Shown: piece by piece, positions 12,318 through 23,600 of the stretch | Numbering within the stretch: position 1 is the first letter of the stretch | How the letters are laid out: every line of letters begins with the position of its first letter | From: Asterias rubens | Lineage: Eukaryota; Echinodermata; Asteroidea; Forcipulatida; Asteriidae | NCBI RefSeq assembly: GCF_902459465.1 | Contig: NC_047066.1 | Location: 6,112,377 to 6,176,376 of the forward strand | Length of the DNA stretch: 64,000 nucleotides | Reading direction: 5' to 3' | Notes under the pieces: generated by a model | Seen by the model: only the letters and a program-made list of their open reading frames with translations | Told to the model about the DNA's origin: nothing | The model's database searches: none | Program-made: the position numbers and the translations under genes

Positions 12318-12632
12318 TTTTTGTTTTTTTGTTTTTATGCAAGTCGCCTAACACACAAGGCCTGAAGGCCACTTCAAGGTGTGGGCTACAGTTATTTTTT
12401 TCCAGAGGCCGTTGTCACCTACTCCTAAGGCTGAAACTGGGTTAACCCCTTTACAGTCCATACGGATGTAGGCTTGGGTATCATCAATTCGACGCCTGGC
12501 CGGTACAGCAGAAAGCACTACCTCCCAATTTTATGTAGCAAGTGTCACGACCGGGATCCGAATCCACACTCTGATGATCAAACACCAGTGCTTGAATCCG
12601 GTGCTCTTAACCGCTCGGCCATGACACTGCCG
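12318..12632 (-). mobile_element. tRNA-derived SINE downstream of SDR gene C
   Basis: On the minus strand the element opens with a tRNA-like head: A box TGGCCGAGCGGTTAAGAGC, B box GGATTCGGATCCC, with GTGTCA/TGACAC acceptor-like pairing. A unique body follows, and it ends in an A-rich tail (12318-12345, mostly A with single C interruptions). The type II head resembles tRNA-Leu/Ser. No clear target duplication was found. Confidence 0.8.
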
Positions 12633-12833
12633 ATATCACCATGACCGTCGACTCTATTCGCCATTTTACGATAACAATTAAATAATGTACACTGGAACTT
12701 CGAAACTGAAATCGTAAAACCAAAAAACTTACACTTTAATAACATAACCATGCAAATAATATATAACAAAAATGTATGATACAAAAATTAGTGTCAACTC
12801 GTGACAATAATAATTATTACAATGGAGCCTCGA

Positions 12834-15800
12834 TCACGCATTCTCAACACCCGTTAATTTACAGCTGAGATCCCAGAGTTGCGAGGCGATCTTCTCGTCT
12901 CGCGCGAGTTCAGTTTCTTCCGCGAGTTGGCAGTCAGCGAAGTACCTCCCTGAATAGTACGGCACCGACTCGTCCAGTGCACAGTAAATAGTCGTCTGGG
13001 CACCTGCCTCGATAGAAATCGTAAAGGGCCTGAAAATATGAGAGAGAAAGAAGAAACGAAACATTACATAATTTGAATTGTTTTGGTTTTTTTTGTTAAC
13101 TTTTGTGTATTTTAAAACCATATGGCTATTTTTGCTGATGGTTTTATCCTGCCTTTTAATGTTTTCTGGGCTGTACAGCGCTTTGAAACAGTGTTAAAGC
13201 GCTTTATGAATGCACTTAAAGGGAATGTACACGTTTGGTAATAGCTCAAAACAAATATTAACTTAAAACTGACTTGGTAACGAGCATTGGAGAGCTGTTG
13301 ATAGTATAAAACATTGTGGGAAACGACTCCCTTTTGAAGTAACGTAGTTTTTGAGAAAGAAGGTAATTTCTCATTTAAATATTAAAATAGCTCAAAACAA
13401 ATATTAACTTAAAACTGACTTGGTAACGAGCATTGGAGAGCTGTTGATAGTATAAAACATTGTGGGAAACGACTCCCTTTTGAAGTAACGTAGTTTTTGA
13501 GAAAGAAGGTAATTTCTCATTTAAATATTAAAATAGCTCAAAACAAATATTAACTTAAATCTGACTTGGTAACGAGCATTGGAGAGCTGTTGATAGTATA
13601 AAACATTGTGGGAAACGACTCCCTTTTGAAGTAACGTAGTTTTTGAGAAAGAAGGTAATTTCTCATTTAAATATTAAAATAATTCTAGCTAGAGGAATAT
13701 TCCTCTCTGAAAGTACACAAATTCGTCCAGCAAGGGTATTTTTTTCTTTCATCATTTTCTCGCAACTTCGATGACCAATTGAGCCCACACTTTCAAAGGT
13801 TTGTTATTTTATGCTTATGATGGGATACACCAAGTGAGAACACAGGTCTGTGACAACGTGTACAGTGCCTTTAGGTAAACATGATAATTCAGAACATATT
13901 GAGGCCAAGTGCGGTTTTCATATGGACTATGTCACATCAAGATAATAGAGATCAACATCCAGGCTGTCAAAATCAAAATTTTGAGGCAACTGGATTTTGT
14001 ACAAATCCAATGTCCAAGTGGGTTTAACGGTATCCCGACCCCAATTTCTGTTCCCCTAAAACCCAATACCAAACAGAATTGTTAACAGAAAGGAGAACAA
14101 AAGTAGAATTATCTCAAACTTGGTATCTTACCTGAGGATATTTCTGAAGAAAAACAGAACGAATCTCCCATGGAGTCGGCTCGATCTCGGGTGCAGTATG
14201 CGAGTGTCTGCCATGCCGGGATGGAGTGAGTACGCCGTCACTCCGGTGCCCTGTAACCGCCGGCCCAGCTCGCTGGCGAACAGGATGTTGCAGAGCTTAC
14301 ACGTTGCATAGGCAAAGGTCTCCTCGAACGCCTGTTTGGTGTTCAGGTAGCATAGACTGCTGACCATCGTGTGGGCTACTGAGGAGACGTTGATGATGCG
14401 GCTGGGGCCGGTTTCTTTAAGAAGGGGCAGAAGGAGGTGGGTCAGGAGGAAGGGGCCGAGGTGGTTGATGCCGAATTGAAGATCGTAACCGGTGGCTGTC
14501 TTCTCGTTTGCATGGCAACGGGACACACCTGATCGAGAAAAAAAAAACGAATATTCAATTGATACTTATAGTCAAATGATGTCACTCTAGGCGCAAAATT
14601 TATTTGCTTAAAATGTACTTCAATTATTAAGCAAAGCAGAAACCGAAATCAGGGGAACATACCAGATTACAGAAACGATCAAAAAATGTATACATTTCCA
14701 TTTGTATGTTATAATAAAACAAATATGTTTGTGTTTTTCTTTGAGACAGCATGCAACACTCCTATAGTAGGCCTGTACAGTAGAGTAAACCTGTCTCGTC
14801 TTTGAAAACTTTCGCCCCTCTCATGAAATAAATGTTTTGGTAAGAAACAAAATACACTGCTGAACTATATCTCCAAAGTGAAATGACCCGGGAGTCAAAT
14901 TTAGTGATATCGTAGATGGACCATGGTTCCACATAATTATTATCTAAAGAGGGTTTTTGGGGGGCAAATCCCAGATTAAGGGCTTTAAACTAGGGTGGTT
15001 CAACTACAACGTATCATGCCTAAAGGCCTACCTGCATTGTTCACCAGGACATCCAGTCTGGACTCCTCCTTTAGTATCGTCTCAGCAAACGACCTGACTG
15101 ACTCCAGGCTGGCGTTGTCCAGAAGTCTGAAGACGACCTGATCATTATCGGTCAACTCCCGTATCTCCTTGGCTGCCTCCTCGCCCTTGGCCGGGTTGCG
15201 ACAGGCGAGGATGACCCGGGCGCCACGGCGAGCGAAGTCCAGTGCAGTCTCTTTCCCGATGCCGGAGTTGGAACCTGAAGCAACGAGAAGTTGAGTTTGA
15301 GTTATAGTGCACGTTGTTATTATCAATTTATATTTCAGAAATATCATTAAATAACCTATAGGACATAATCCAAGCAAAGGGTAGGCCCTACTCGTAGAAA
15401 ACATGATGGTTTTAGTTAAATAATTTTTATCAAACTGACTTTAAAATGCACTGTGTATAAGTTTGGAAGGCCCCCTAATCAAGTTGTTAAAATTATGGAA
15501 ATATAAACCATTGGTTAGAAGCCTACAGCAGTTTTGGATTTTGAGAAACATTTCACTTTGAAGTAATACGGTCATGTAAAAATGTATCGGTTTTCATGCC
15601 CAAAAATTAGAATCTGTAAGGTATTATTCTTCCTTCGCGTATTTGAGATAACACCGAAAATCCGGACTTAACAAAAACGCGACCAAATTTGCCCATGTTT
15701 TATTTTATAGGCCTACACTAACATAGAAAGGATTTAAACAATCGAAAATATAAAAACAAACCAAGGTATACTTTGCCTTTAGTACACTATGTAAGGGCAA

Positions 15801-16102
15801 AACATTACAACTCATTGTTTCCGGTATAGTTTCATTGTTATCATTGGTTGTTCTTCGAACGAATCTCTTAGCTAAATAATTCTTAAAACTGAAAGCTAAT
15901 ACAAAATTAAAGCAATTTACAAATAATTTGTATCAGTTATACCTGTAACAATTGCAGTCATGCCGACCATTGAGATGTTTGAACGGTAGAAGGCTGGCGT
16001 GTTCCATCGTCTGAACGAGATAAAACACAACATGCATGCCCCAATCAGTCCAGCATACAGCTTCCATGTGAAGTCTTCATATAGCTCCCAATGCAGCACC
16101 AT
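12834..16102 (-). CDS. RDH-like short-chain dehydrogenase/reductase C (four exons, 331 aa)
   Basis: Minus-strand exons are 16102-15943, 15274-15032, 14528-14132 and 13029-12834, joined by GT-AG introns, giving 331 aa. The N-terminus has a hydrophobic anchor (about residues 16-31). Then come TGSNSGIG (cofactor loop), LACRNPAKGEEAA, NNAG (132-135), the NH-LG-FLLT segment, catalytic Ser in INVSS (183-184) and YATCK with Tyr208 and Lys212. The C-terminal exon repeats the GAQTT-CALDESV block seen in gene B, and exon 2 is 243 nt in both genes. All catalytic residues are intact, so it looks functional. It lies tail to tail with B. A tRNA-derived SINE (12318-12632) sits about 200 bp beyond the stop, and intron 3 contains a miniature element with a triplicated core. 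RDH11-14-like activity is inferred; the orthologue cannot be chosen by eye. Confidence 0.9.
13217..13876. mobile_element. family-1b MITE with a triplicated 146-bp core, in gene C intron 3
   Basis: Ends read AAAGGGAATGTACACGTTTG and CAACGTGTACAGTGCCTTTA. A 146-bp segment beginning ATAGCTCAAAACAAATATTA occurs three times in tandem (starts 13241, 13387, 13533) with almost no differences, so the amplification is recent. The rest matches the family-1 interior. Confidence 0.85.
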
Positions 16103-17834
16103 TCTGAATGAGTAGTATTAATTTTATTCTAACAGCAAAGACTAATTGCTCCGGAGTTTATTTGAGGGTTCCTTCTTGGGCAGCGCTCTTCTGTATAATG
16201 AGTTGAACCTACACTCGTCCATCGACCAAATAGTTCGTTTTGGGATATTTATAACAATTTCCCTCCTCTATTTCTGGCCAAATATGGTTCTATAGATATA
16301 ATAAGCCATTTATTCTATATCTGTATAGGCAAACATTTATTTCAAGTTTGATCTTTTGAACTTGAGATTAAAGGGAAGCTTGGGAATGGACTACTCGGCT
16401 AAAAGAAAACTATAAATAGCACGCGGTGATTATGGAATCGTTTTATTTATATTTTAGGGGTGAATGGGTTCTGAAAAAAAGTTCGGCACATTTTTTTTAA
16501 TTTTTTTTTTTTTGGTGGAGTTTAAATTAACTGGGGTAAACGTGATTTTAAAAATCTGAAAAAATACTGCTTAAAAATTGTTGCATTGCAGTGAGACGGT
16601 ATTCTGGTTGGTAACCTTACTGTGGTAAGCACAACTAGCTTGTGCTTAGCAGCTCTATAAAATCGGGTCTTGGGATACTTGTAGTTGATAATATACAAGG
16701 CATCCATTTTGGCAAACTTGCCGCATCCACCTTCCACTAAGTTTGATCCTGCAACATTCTCACCACATACGCCTTGTTATAAATATCAAGAACAACGCAT
16801 TTACTGCAGCGGATCGGGGGAACTTTGATTTTAAACATCAGATATTAATTCCAACATTTACTAAAGAGGAAATTACACAAGTGACCCTAGCGAAAATGGC
16901 GGTCAGAATGTGAAACGTATGTTTATTTATACCGTGGGAGTCGTCTGCTGGAAAAAAAAGGAGTTGCATTTGAAAGTATTAAAGTGCACGGTGTATAATA
17001 GACCATAGAGAAAAGACCGCGTGTTATTCGTGGCCTTTTCTCTATTCTTGCACTAACGCTATATAGCCGTACAACGGCTAAAAGGTACATGTAGGCCATG
17101 GTATCACATAAATGTATAAAACAAAAGAAGGGTTTGGAGAAATAATTCCCTGAAATTCACGATTACAGCAAACTTGCAATTAAATAAAATACCTCCCATA
17201 ATTAGTTGTTTTGTTTTCAACACAATCAACGCATTTTTGGAACTGTTTTTTTTTTTTTTACATTATCAAACAATGGCGATCTGTTTTTGATTTGCATTTA
17301 TGGCTTTCCATATTCCAACCTGTCCTCTCCAACAAGGCTGTGACATTGCAATAGAAAGGTCTATAGCCGAACTTCGTATAGACTGAGGCTGTTTCTACAA
17401 GTACTTCAGTCGAGAATTTGCACAAAATATATTCACCGAACTTATTTGTTATTGTCAGTTGTTGTTTTATAGATACAAACTGTATCGTACCGTAATCAGA
17501 TCATTCACTTCTTATAAACCAACAACGGTCAGTGAGGTTTGGTCAGGCTCGGGTTTGGTCAACAGCAGTCGAAAAGTTCGTACACCCTCCAGAACAAACT
17601 TTTCTACTGCTGGTGAAACTCAAGTTTTGGAAAGGTAGAGCGTGGACTTTTGGGATTGACGCACTTTGTAACCCCGATAGGACAAAAACAAAAACAGTGG
17701 TCAACCGAGTGTTGGTCATTGGCTACAGGGGTTTGTGTACCTTGTTGTGCGAGACTATACAGGGATGATCGAGTGGGGGCAGAGTAGAAGCAAAGGGCAC
17801 ATGTTTGATTTGACCTTCCAGGTTCAATAATCTT
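16103..17834. other. upstream flank of SDR gene C
   Basis: AT-rich DNA with homopolymer A/T runs and a family-3-like fragment near 16600-16680 (GGTAAGCACAACTAGCTTGT). No coding exon or clear promoter element recognised. Confidence 0.45.
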
Positions 17835-18305
17835 TAAAGGCACTGGACACCTTTGCCAATAATTGTCAAAGACCAGTCTTTTCATCACTTCGTATGTGAA
17901 CATAATATACATAAAAAACAAACCAGTGAAAATTTGAGCTCAATATTGGTCGTCGAAGTTGTGAGAGAATAATGGAAGAAAACACCCTTGTCGTACAAGT
18001 TGTGTGCTTTCAGATGCTTGAATTAGAGACCTCAGCTGAGGTCGTCGAATTCAATTCAAATATTCTAGTGAGAAATTCTTCGGGCTGAAGAAAGAAAAAG
18101 AAAAAACCCATTTTGTTTGCATTCAGACGCATGGAAACTTCAAGACTGAAGCATTTTTTCAAATTAAAATTATTTTATTGAGATATTACATCTTCACTCA
18201 AAAACAACGTTACTTCAGAGGGAGCTGTTTCTCACAATTAGTTATACTATCAACGGCTCTCCATTGCTTCTTACCGAGCAAGTTTTTATTTTTATGCCTA
18301 TTGTT
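17835..18305. mobile_element. family-1 MITE, right end degraded
   Basis: It begins TTTAAAGGCACTGGACACCT and contains the family landmarks GAGCTCAAT, AACACCCTTGTCG and GAGGGAGCTGTTTCTCACAA. The closing terminal repeat is not recognisable. Confidence 0.65.
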
Positions 18306-19144
18306 ACGCATTGTGGCATTTCTGCTCAAACAGTGATGTTTTTGATAATAGGGGCGTGCCTTTGGGTGTGGTTTTTATCCAGCCATTGTCACAAACGCGA
18401 GTGATCCAGCCTACGACCCATAGTCATACATTCCACACAGACAGAGCGATCCCTTTAAGCACTAAACTATTGCTAAACATAACATTGTTGCATTTCTGCT
18501 CATACAAACAAGGATTGTGACATTAGGGGTGGCCTTTGGGGTGTGGCATTAGGGCGTGGTTTTTGCTCAGCCACTGTCACAAACGCGTGATCCAGCTTCG
18601 CGACCCATTCCTAGTTTCCACACGCACGTACAGGGCGATGGTTTACAACGAAATCTGGCCCACACACGCGTATGGACTTTGGTAGCAGATCTAAATTTAA
18701 AACTGTGTCAATACCAAAAGTGACACAGAGACAAGTCAGAGACACTACAAGGTACCCGAAATAACTCTGAAGAATGCCCAAAATAATCTGCAGCCCAAAA
18801 TAATCTGCGGCTGGGCGGGTTTCCAATTTGGGGCTGGTCGCTATGACCAAATATAGCTGCAGTAAGCGTGAACCACCAGGCTTTATCGTAAAGTCAACAG
18901 ATAAAACCATTATCAATTCTTCAAAGATAATGTTCCCGCAAGTTATGTGAACTTTGTAAAATAATTGGACTGAGAAACTTTTGGAGGGCTGATTTGCTGA
19001 GCTACGATCCTCGTGTCACGTTTCGTGGGGTGGTGTTATTTGTGTCTATTTGATTTAGGGAATTTGACCTAATTTCAAATGACATATTGCGCTCCTAATT
19101 TATTTGAAGACCACCGACGAGGTTTTCATTGTGCCAAGTACGAT
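18306..19144. other. no gene recognised
   Basis: A direct repeat of about 170 bp apart (CAAACGCG.GTGATCCAGC near 18392 and 18580) is the only structure seen, apart from short frames without support. Confidence 0.4.
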
Positions 19145-19450
19145 TGTTTTCAGTCTCATGACGATGACTAGAGCAAGCTAGTCGAAACGTTGAGACCATT
19201 TAAGAACTGACTTTTCGGTAGTGCAGTTAAAACCGATCCTATTATTAAAAAGCTGAAGTAGTAGTCCCAGCCGATTTTCCGCCCATGAAGTGGTTAAAAG
19301 CAGGACAGTTCTTTTCAGAACTGAAACTTCTCCCGGAAAAATTTACTCTGCGGTAGTAGAATACATGTACAGGCAGTATATAGCAAGACAGTTCTCTATC
19401 GAACAAAATCTACCTGGCAAGTAGATACACACATGGTGTTCACGCAAACC
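19145..19450. repeat. hairpin-rich dispersed repeat, copy 2
   Basis: It carries GACGATGACTAGAGCAAGCT, AGTCGAAACGTTGAGAC, the AGGACAGTTCTTTTCAGAAC hairpin, ACTCTGCGGTAGTAGA and GATACACACATGGTGTTCAC in the same order as the copy at 3860. The first block folds into nested stems GTCTCA/TGAGAC and GACTAG/CTAGTC. Confidence 0.65.
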
Positions 19451-19984
19451 AAATAATTGATACCTCACCAAGCAATGCCTCAAAACACATAGTTTGTTTT
19501 GCGATTTGATGGTATGACCATGGTATGACGCATTTACCTCAAGACACTTTCTGCCTTGTAACACACTAGCTTGTCAATAATAATATACATGTTTCTAGTG
19601 GAAAAAAAAATTCAAACAGTTTCACCATTTTACATCATTTATTTACCTTTGTTTATTCAATTGAAATTTTACAAAAGTACAGGTACACTTTTCATATATA
19701 TATTTTTTTCTGCATTTACACAGGTTCGCAAAAGTAGATTGTTTAGCTGCCCAAACTTAACACCCACTCTACCGACAAATACACCTCCTTGTACAAAAAG
19801 ATGGTTTATTTAATTTCTTCACCTTCTTTCTTCTTCTTCCATCTTTCTTTCTGTGCCTTTACCACAAATCTTAAACAATAATAATCATTTCAAATCAAGC
19901 ACCCAACTTCAGAAATGTTTCCTCAAAAGCTGAATTGCGAAGCACACAGCAAGATCAGGTTCAAGCCACAGGAATATAAATGCA

Positions 19985-20100
19985 CATCCAACCACAATTC
20001 TTCTCAAATATAAAAACCCTAAGCAGGAAATCGAACCAGGGCTGCAGCGGTGATAGGCGAGCGCTTTAGACACTAGCCAACTGTGTCCCAGACGCCATGA
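19985..20100 (-). repeat. tRNA-like SINE fragment in the DDX55 3' region
   Basis: On the minus strand GACACAGTTGGCTAGTGTCT (A-box-like) is followed by CCTGGTTCGATTTCC (B box). Cloverleaf pairing is incomplete, as expected of an old SINE head. Confidence 0.5.
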
Positions 20101-20645
20101 GTTTCACAAACCAAAACAGCTCTGTATAACTCTCATACATTGGCCAAGTTCATGCCTGACTATTTTGACCTTATTTCGACTAAGTTTACTCAAACTCTGC
20201 CTAGTTGTCGATGGTTTGACTACGGTAGTCGACAATTTGGAACCAGCTTTCCGAGCATGGTCGCATCACTGGTTATCATAGCTGTTTCTATAGCACAGTA
20301 CAGAGTGGACCAGTTATAGCAAAAGTCGTCGATCGCATTGACATGACATGACTAGAGTCATTTTCTCTAAAACTTCTGTGCACAAACAAGCCCTATACGT
20401 ACATCACTATAAACAACCACTCGCTAATCATTGGCCCTTGCCTAGACTTAAACGCTACCCACAGCACTTTGTGACCTCAGTTAACGGTGCTTAAAAGAAC
20501 CCAGTCATTACATGCAGATTTTTCTTTGATATTTCTTTAAACTGTCTTAAAAGATAAATATAATTCTGTGTCCAACCGACAACATTTGAGGGTGGGTGGA
20601 AACAGCTGGAAATATTCCACAGCCCCAGTAGCTTCTTCTTGTGTA

Positions 20646-23600
20646 TCATTTCGCCAATTGCTTCATCTCCTCCACCACTGGCCTGTCATCTTCTAAACCC
20701 ATTTGTTTGTCAAACTCTGCATCTGTTATCTGTGGAGATACAAACCAAACTGACAAATCAATGTGTGATGTGATGCTTGAATGTGAATAAACACTTAATT
20801 TATGTTTTAATGTAAGGAAAATATTGAACACTAATTTTTTGTAATTTCTTTTTTGGCTCAAGGACACGAGTGTCATGACTGAAAGCAGTGGACACTATTG
20901 GTAATTGTCAAACACCCACTTGGTGTATCCCACTATATGCATCAAGAAACAAACCTGTGAAAATCGGTCATTGCAAGAGAATAATGGGAAAGAAACACCC
21001 TTGTTGCTAAACTTTGTCTGCTTTCAGATGCATAATAAAAAGGCTTCAGGCCAGAAGTCTTTAAAAATTTGAGTGAGAAATTACCTCTTTCTCAAAAACT
21101 ACGCTACTTCAGAGGAAGCTGTTTCTCACAATGTTTTATCCTACCACCAGCTCTCCAATGCTCGTCACAAAGTAAGTTGTTATGCTAACAATTATTGTGA
21201 GTAATTACCAATAGTGTCCAGTGCCTTTAACTATCAGAACTTGGGTTCTAAACGGCTCGGCCTTGACACCCTAAAGTATTCTCTGTAGGATTGTTGAATT
21301 GCTGAAAAGATTGTAAGACCCTAAATGAATCGATTAAAGATTGACCAACCTTTCCAGTTCGTAGTTTCTTTACAAGTCTTGCGTCTTGAATCAACTCATC
21401 CAAATCTTCCTCTTCCAGCTGTGAAATAAAAAATGAACAATGTGTATTAATTTGATCTATCAAAAATCAATTCAAAAAAAATATCTCAAATCATTTTAGT
21501 TTATTTATTAATTAATCATGGTTGTGAAGGCAAGGATTTTGAGAAAAGCGAACTCTTTCATTACCATTATATGTTTGATCTATTTTCTGTCTTCTGAAAG
21601 TGCAATATTATCGTACATGTACAATCTTTTTTAAATACTCAAAAGTGTCATCAAACGTTCATGTATATGACCTATAGTGTACATGTTATCATAAGAGTGC
21701 ATAAATACTGTAGACTTTAGGATGTACCAAGGAAACAAATCAGCAAGAACGATTTGCTGAATAAATGTATACACAATTAAAAAAAGCAACAAAGGAAAGC
21801 TGGGTACTTTAGGTTCAAAATGCAAACGAAAGTTGGCACTGGAAAAAATGGTTAAGGACTATAATAGCTTAGAACCCCAATTATTATTATTGATTTATTA
21901 AATAAAAAAAACTCAAACTTCACAGCCAGAGGCTGAATTGCGTTTAATATTACAGAGCATAGGAAAATATATATACTAAATTAAAATTACAGAAAAACAT
22001 TACGAAATATAAAAATATGATGGAAGTTTTAATTTCAGATGTGAGAGAATAACTCACACATTGGCCCAATTTCATAAAGCACGTAAGCACAAAAACTTGT
22101 TAAGCACAGACAGATCTTGCTGAACAGAAACTGATTTTTAGCAAATTTCCATAAGGTTTACATTGTTGCATTTGGTGCCCAACTAATTTGTTGCTCAGCA
22201 GTATTATCTGATTTATGAAATTGGGCCCAGGCGGGGACTGATAACCCACTCCACAGCGGGATTCGAACTGGGGTCCTAGTAGTGGAAGGCAAGGAGAGAA
22301 ACCACAATGCCAACGCAATTGCTCTTATTCTTTTTAAAATCTTTTGCAAATGCGGTAATCAAAGAGTTAAAAACACTAGTTTTAATAAGACAATATTAGT
22401 TATCAAGAAAAACACTAAAAATATTACAAATATTTTGATAATCACAATTTTTCGAGTATTTTTTCTACCTGTCGTTTTTTCCTTTTGGCATTTTCTTTAC
22501 GTTGTTTCCGATCTTGTCGTTTTTCTTTTTGCTCAGACTGCTTTGACCACGGCAAAACTTTTTTCTACAAAAGAAATAACAGTATGAAATTCTTTACACA
22601 AAAAAGATGTCAATATATTAGACTACAAGGCAGAACCAATACTAAATACAATACCATACAACATTTGTAATTGTTCAAGTATTCATACGTAGGAATTGAA
22701 ACTTTGCCTGGTGGAAACATTGCGTTGCTATAAACATTCATACCTTGTGATGTTTTTTCTTGCTCTGTGAGTTCTCGTCTGATCGTTTCAGGTTGGTTTG
22801 TCTTTGCTTTTCTCTGGCCTTTTCCCTGAAACAAAACAGTTATTGCATATACTTGAGTCAGATAATGGTCAGAGAGTAGAAGGGTCAACTTGGCACTGTG
22901 TGAATATATTCACAGCGTTGTATCATAGTATCATTATTGCAGGCTAGCAAAGTTTATCTATAAATCAATACCATACACATGAAGAAATGTTCGTGACTAT
23001 ACACTATCTATTTAGTGAGAGGGGAAATTGGCAAAAATTGCTTTAAAAAGTTTCTACTATGCATAAGTTAGCAGGATACCAGTCACAAGTCGTACGTGTC
23101 AAATGTTATTTTTTTTGGTAAGCATAATTTAGTTGTGCTTAGCTATTTGTGTGAAACCATGGAGGAAGCTTCCTCCGTGATGAAACTGAGCCCTGTAGGT
23201 TTACCTGTAAGGAATGGTGCTGTAGTCTACTACTATTGTCTCAAAGTCAGGGAAGTTCTTGCCTCTAAGCTCAGGCATCCTTGGCATACGTAAGAGCGCA
23301 AAACCCTTGGCTAGTCTTGAAAAGTCTAGGTCTAGAAACATGAAAGAACGAGGAATAAAACATTAGCATTGGTCTTTAACTGATATGGTGGACACTTTAG
23401 GAGTGCACAAATTTACCTAAACCTAATAAAAGTGTCATAGTATCGTTTATACCATATCTCTAAATGGCTAAGGGGTCACTTTAGAAACTTGATAAACTAT
23501 GCCTCTTAACAAAAATAATCATACTGCTGTATTTATAATAAAAAGGCAATTATACAAAAAGATAACAAAATATGGGACACCATGCTTTAGACAAAAATAA

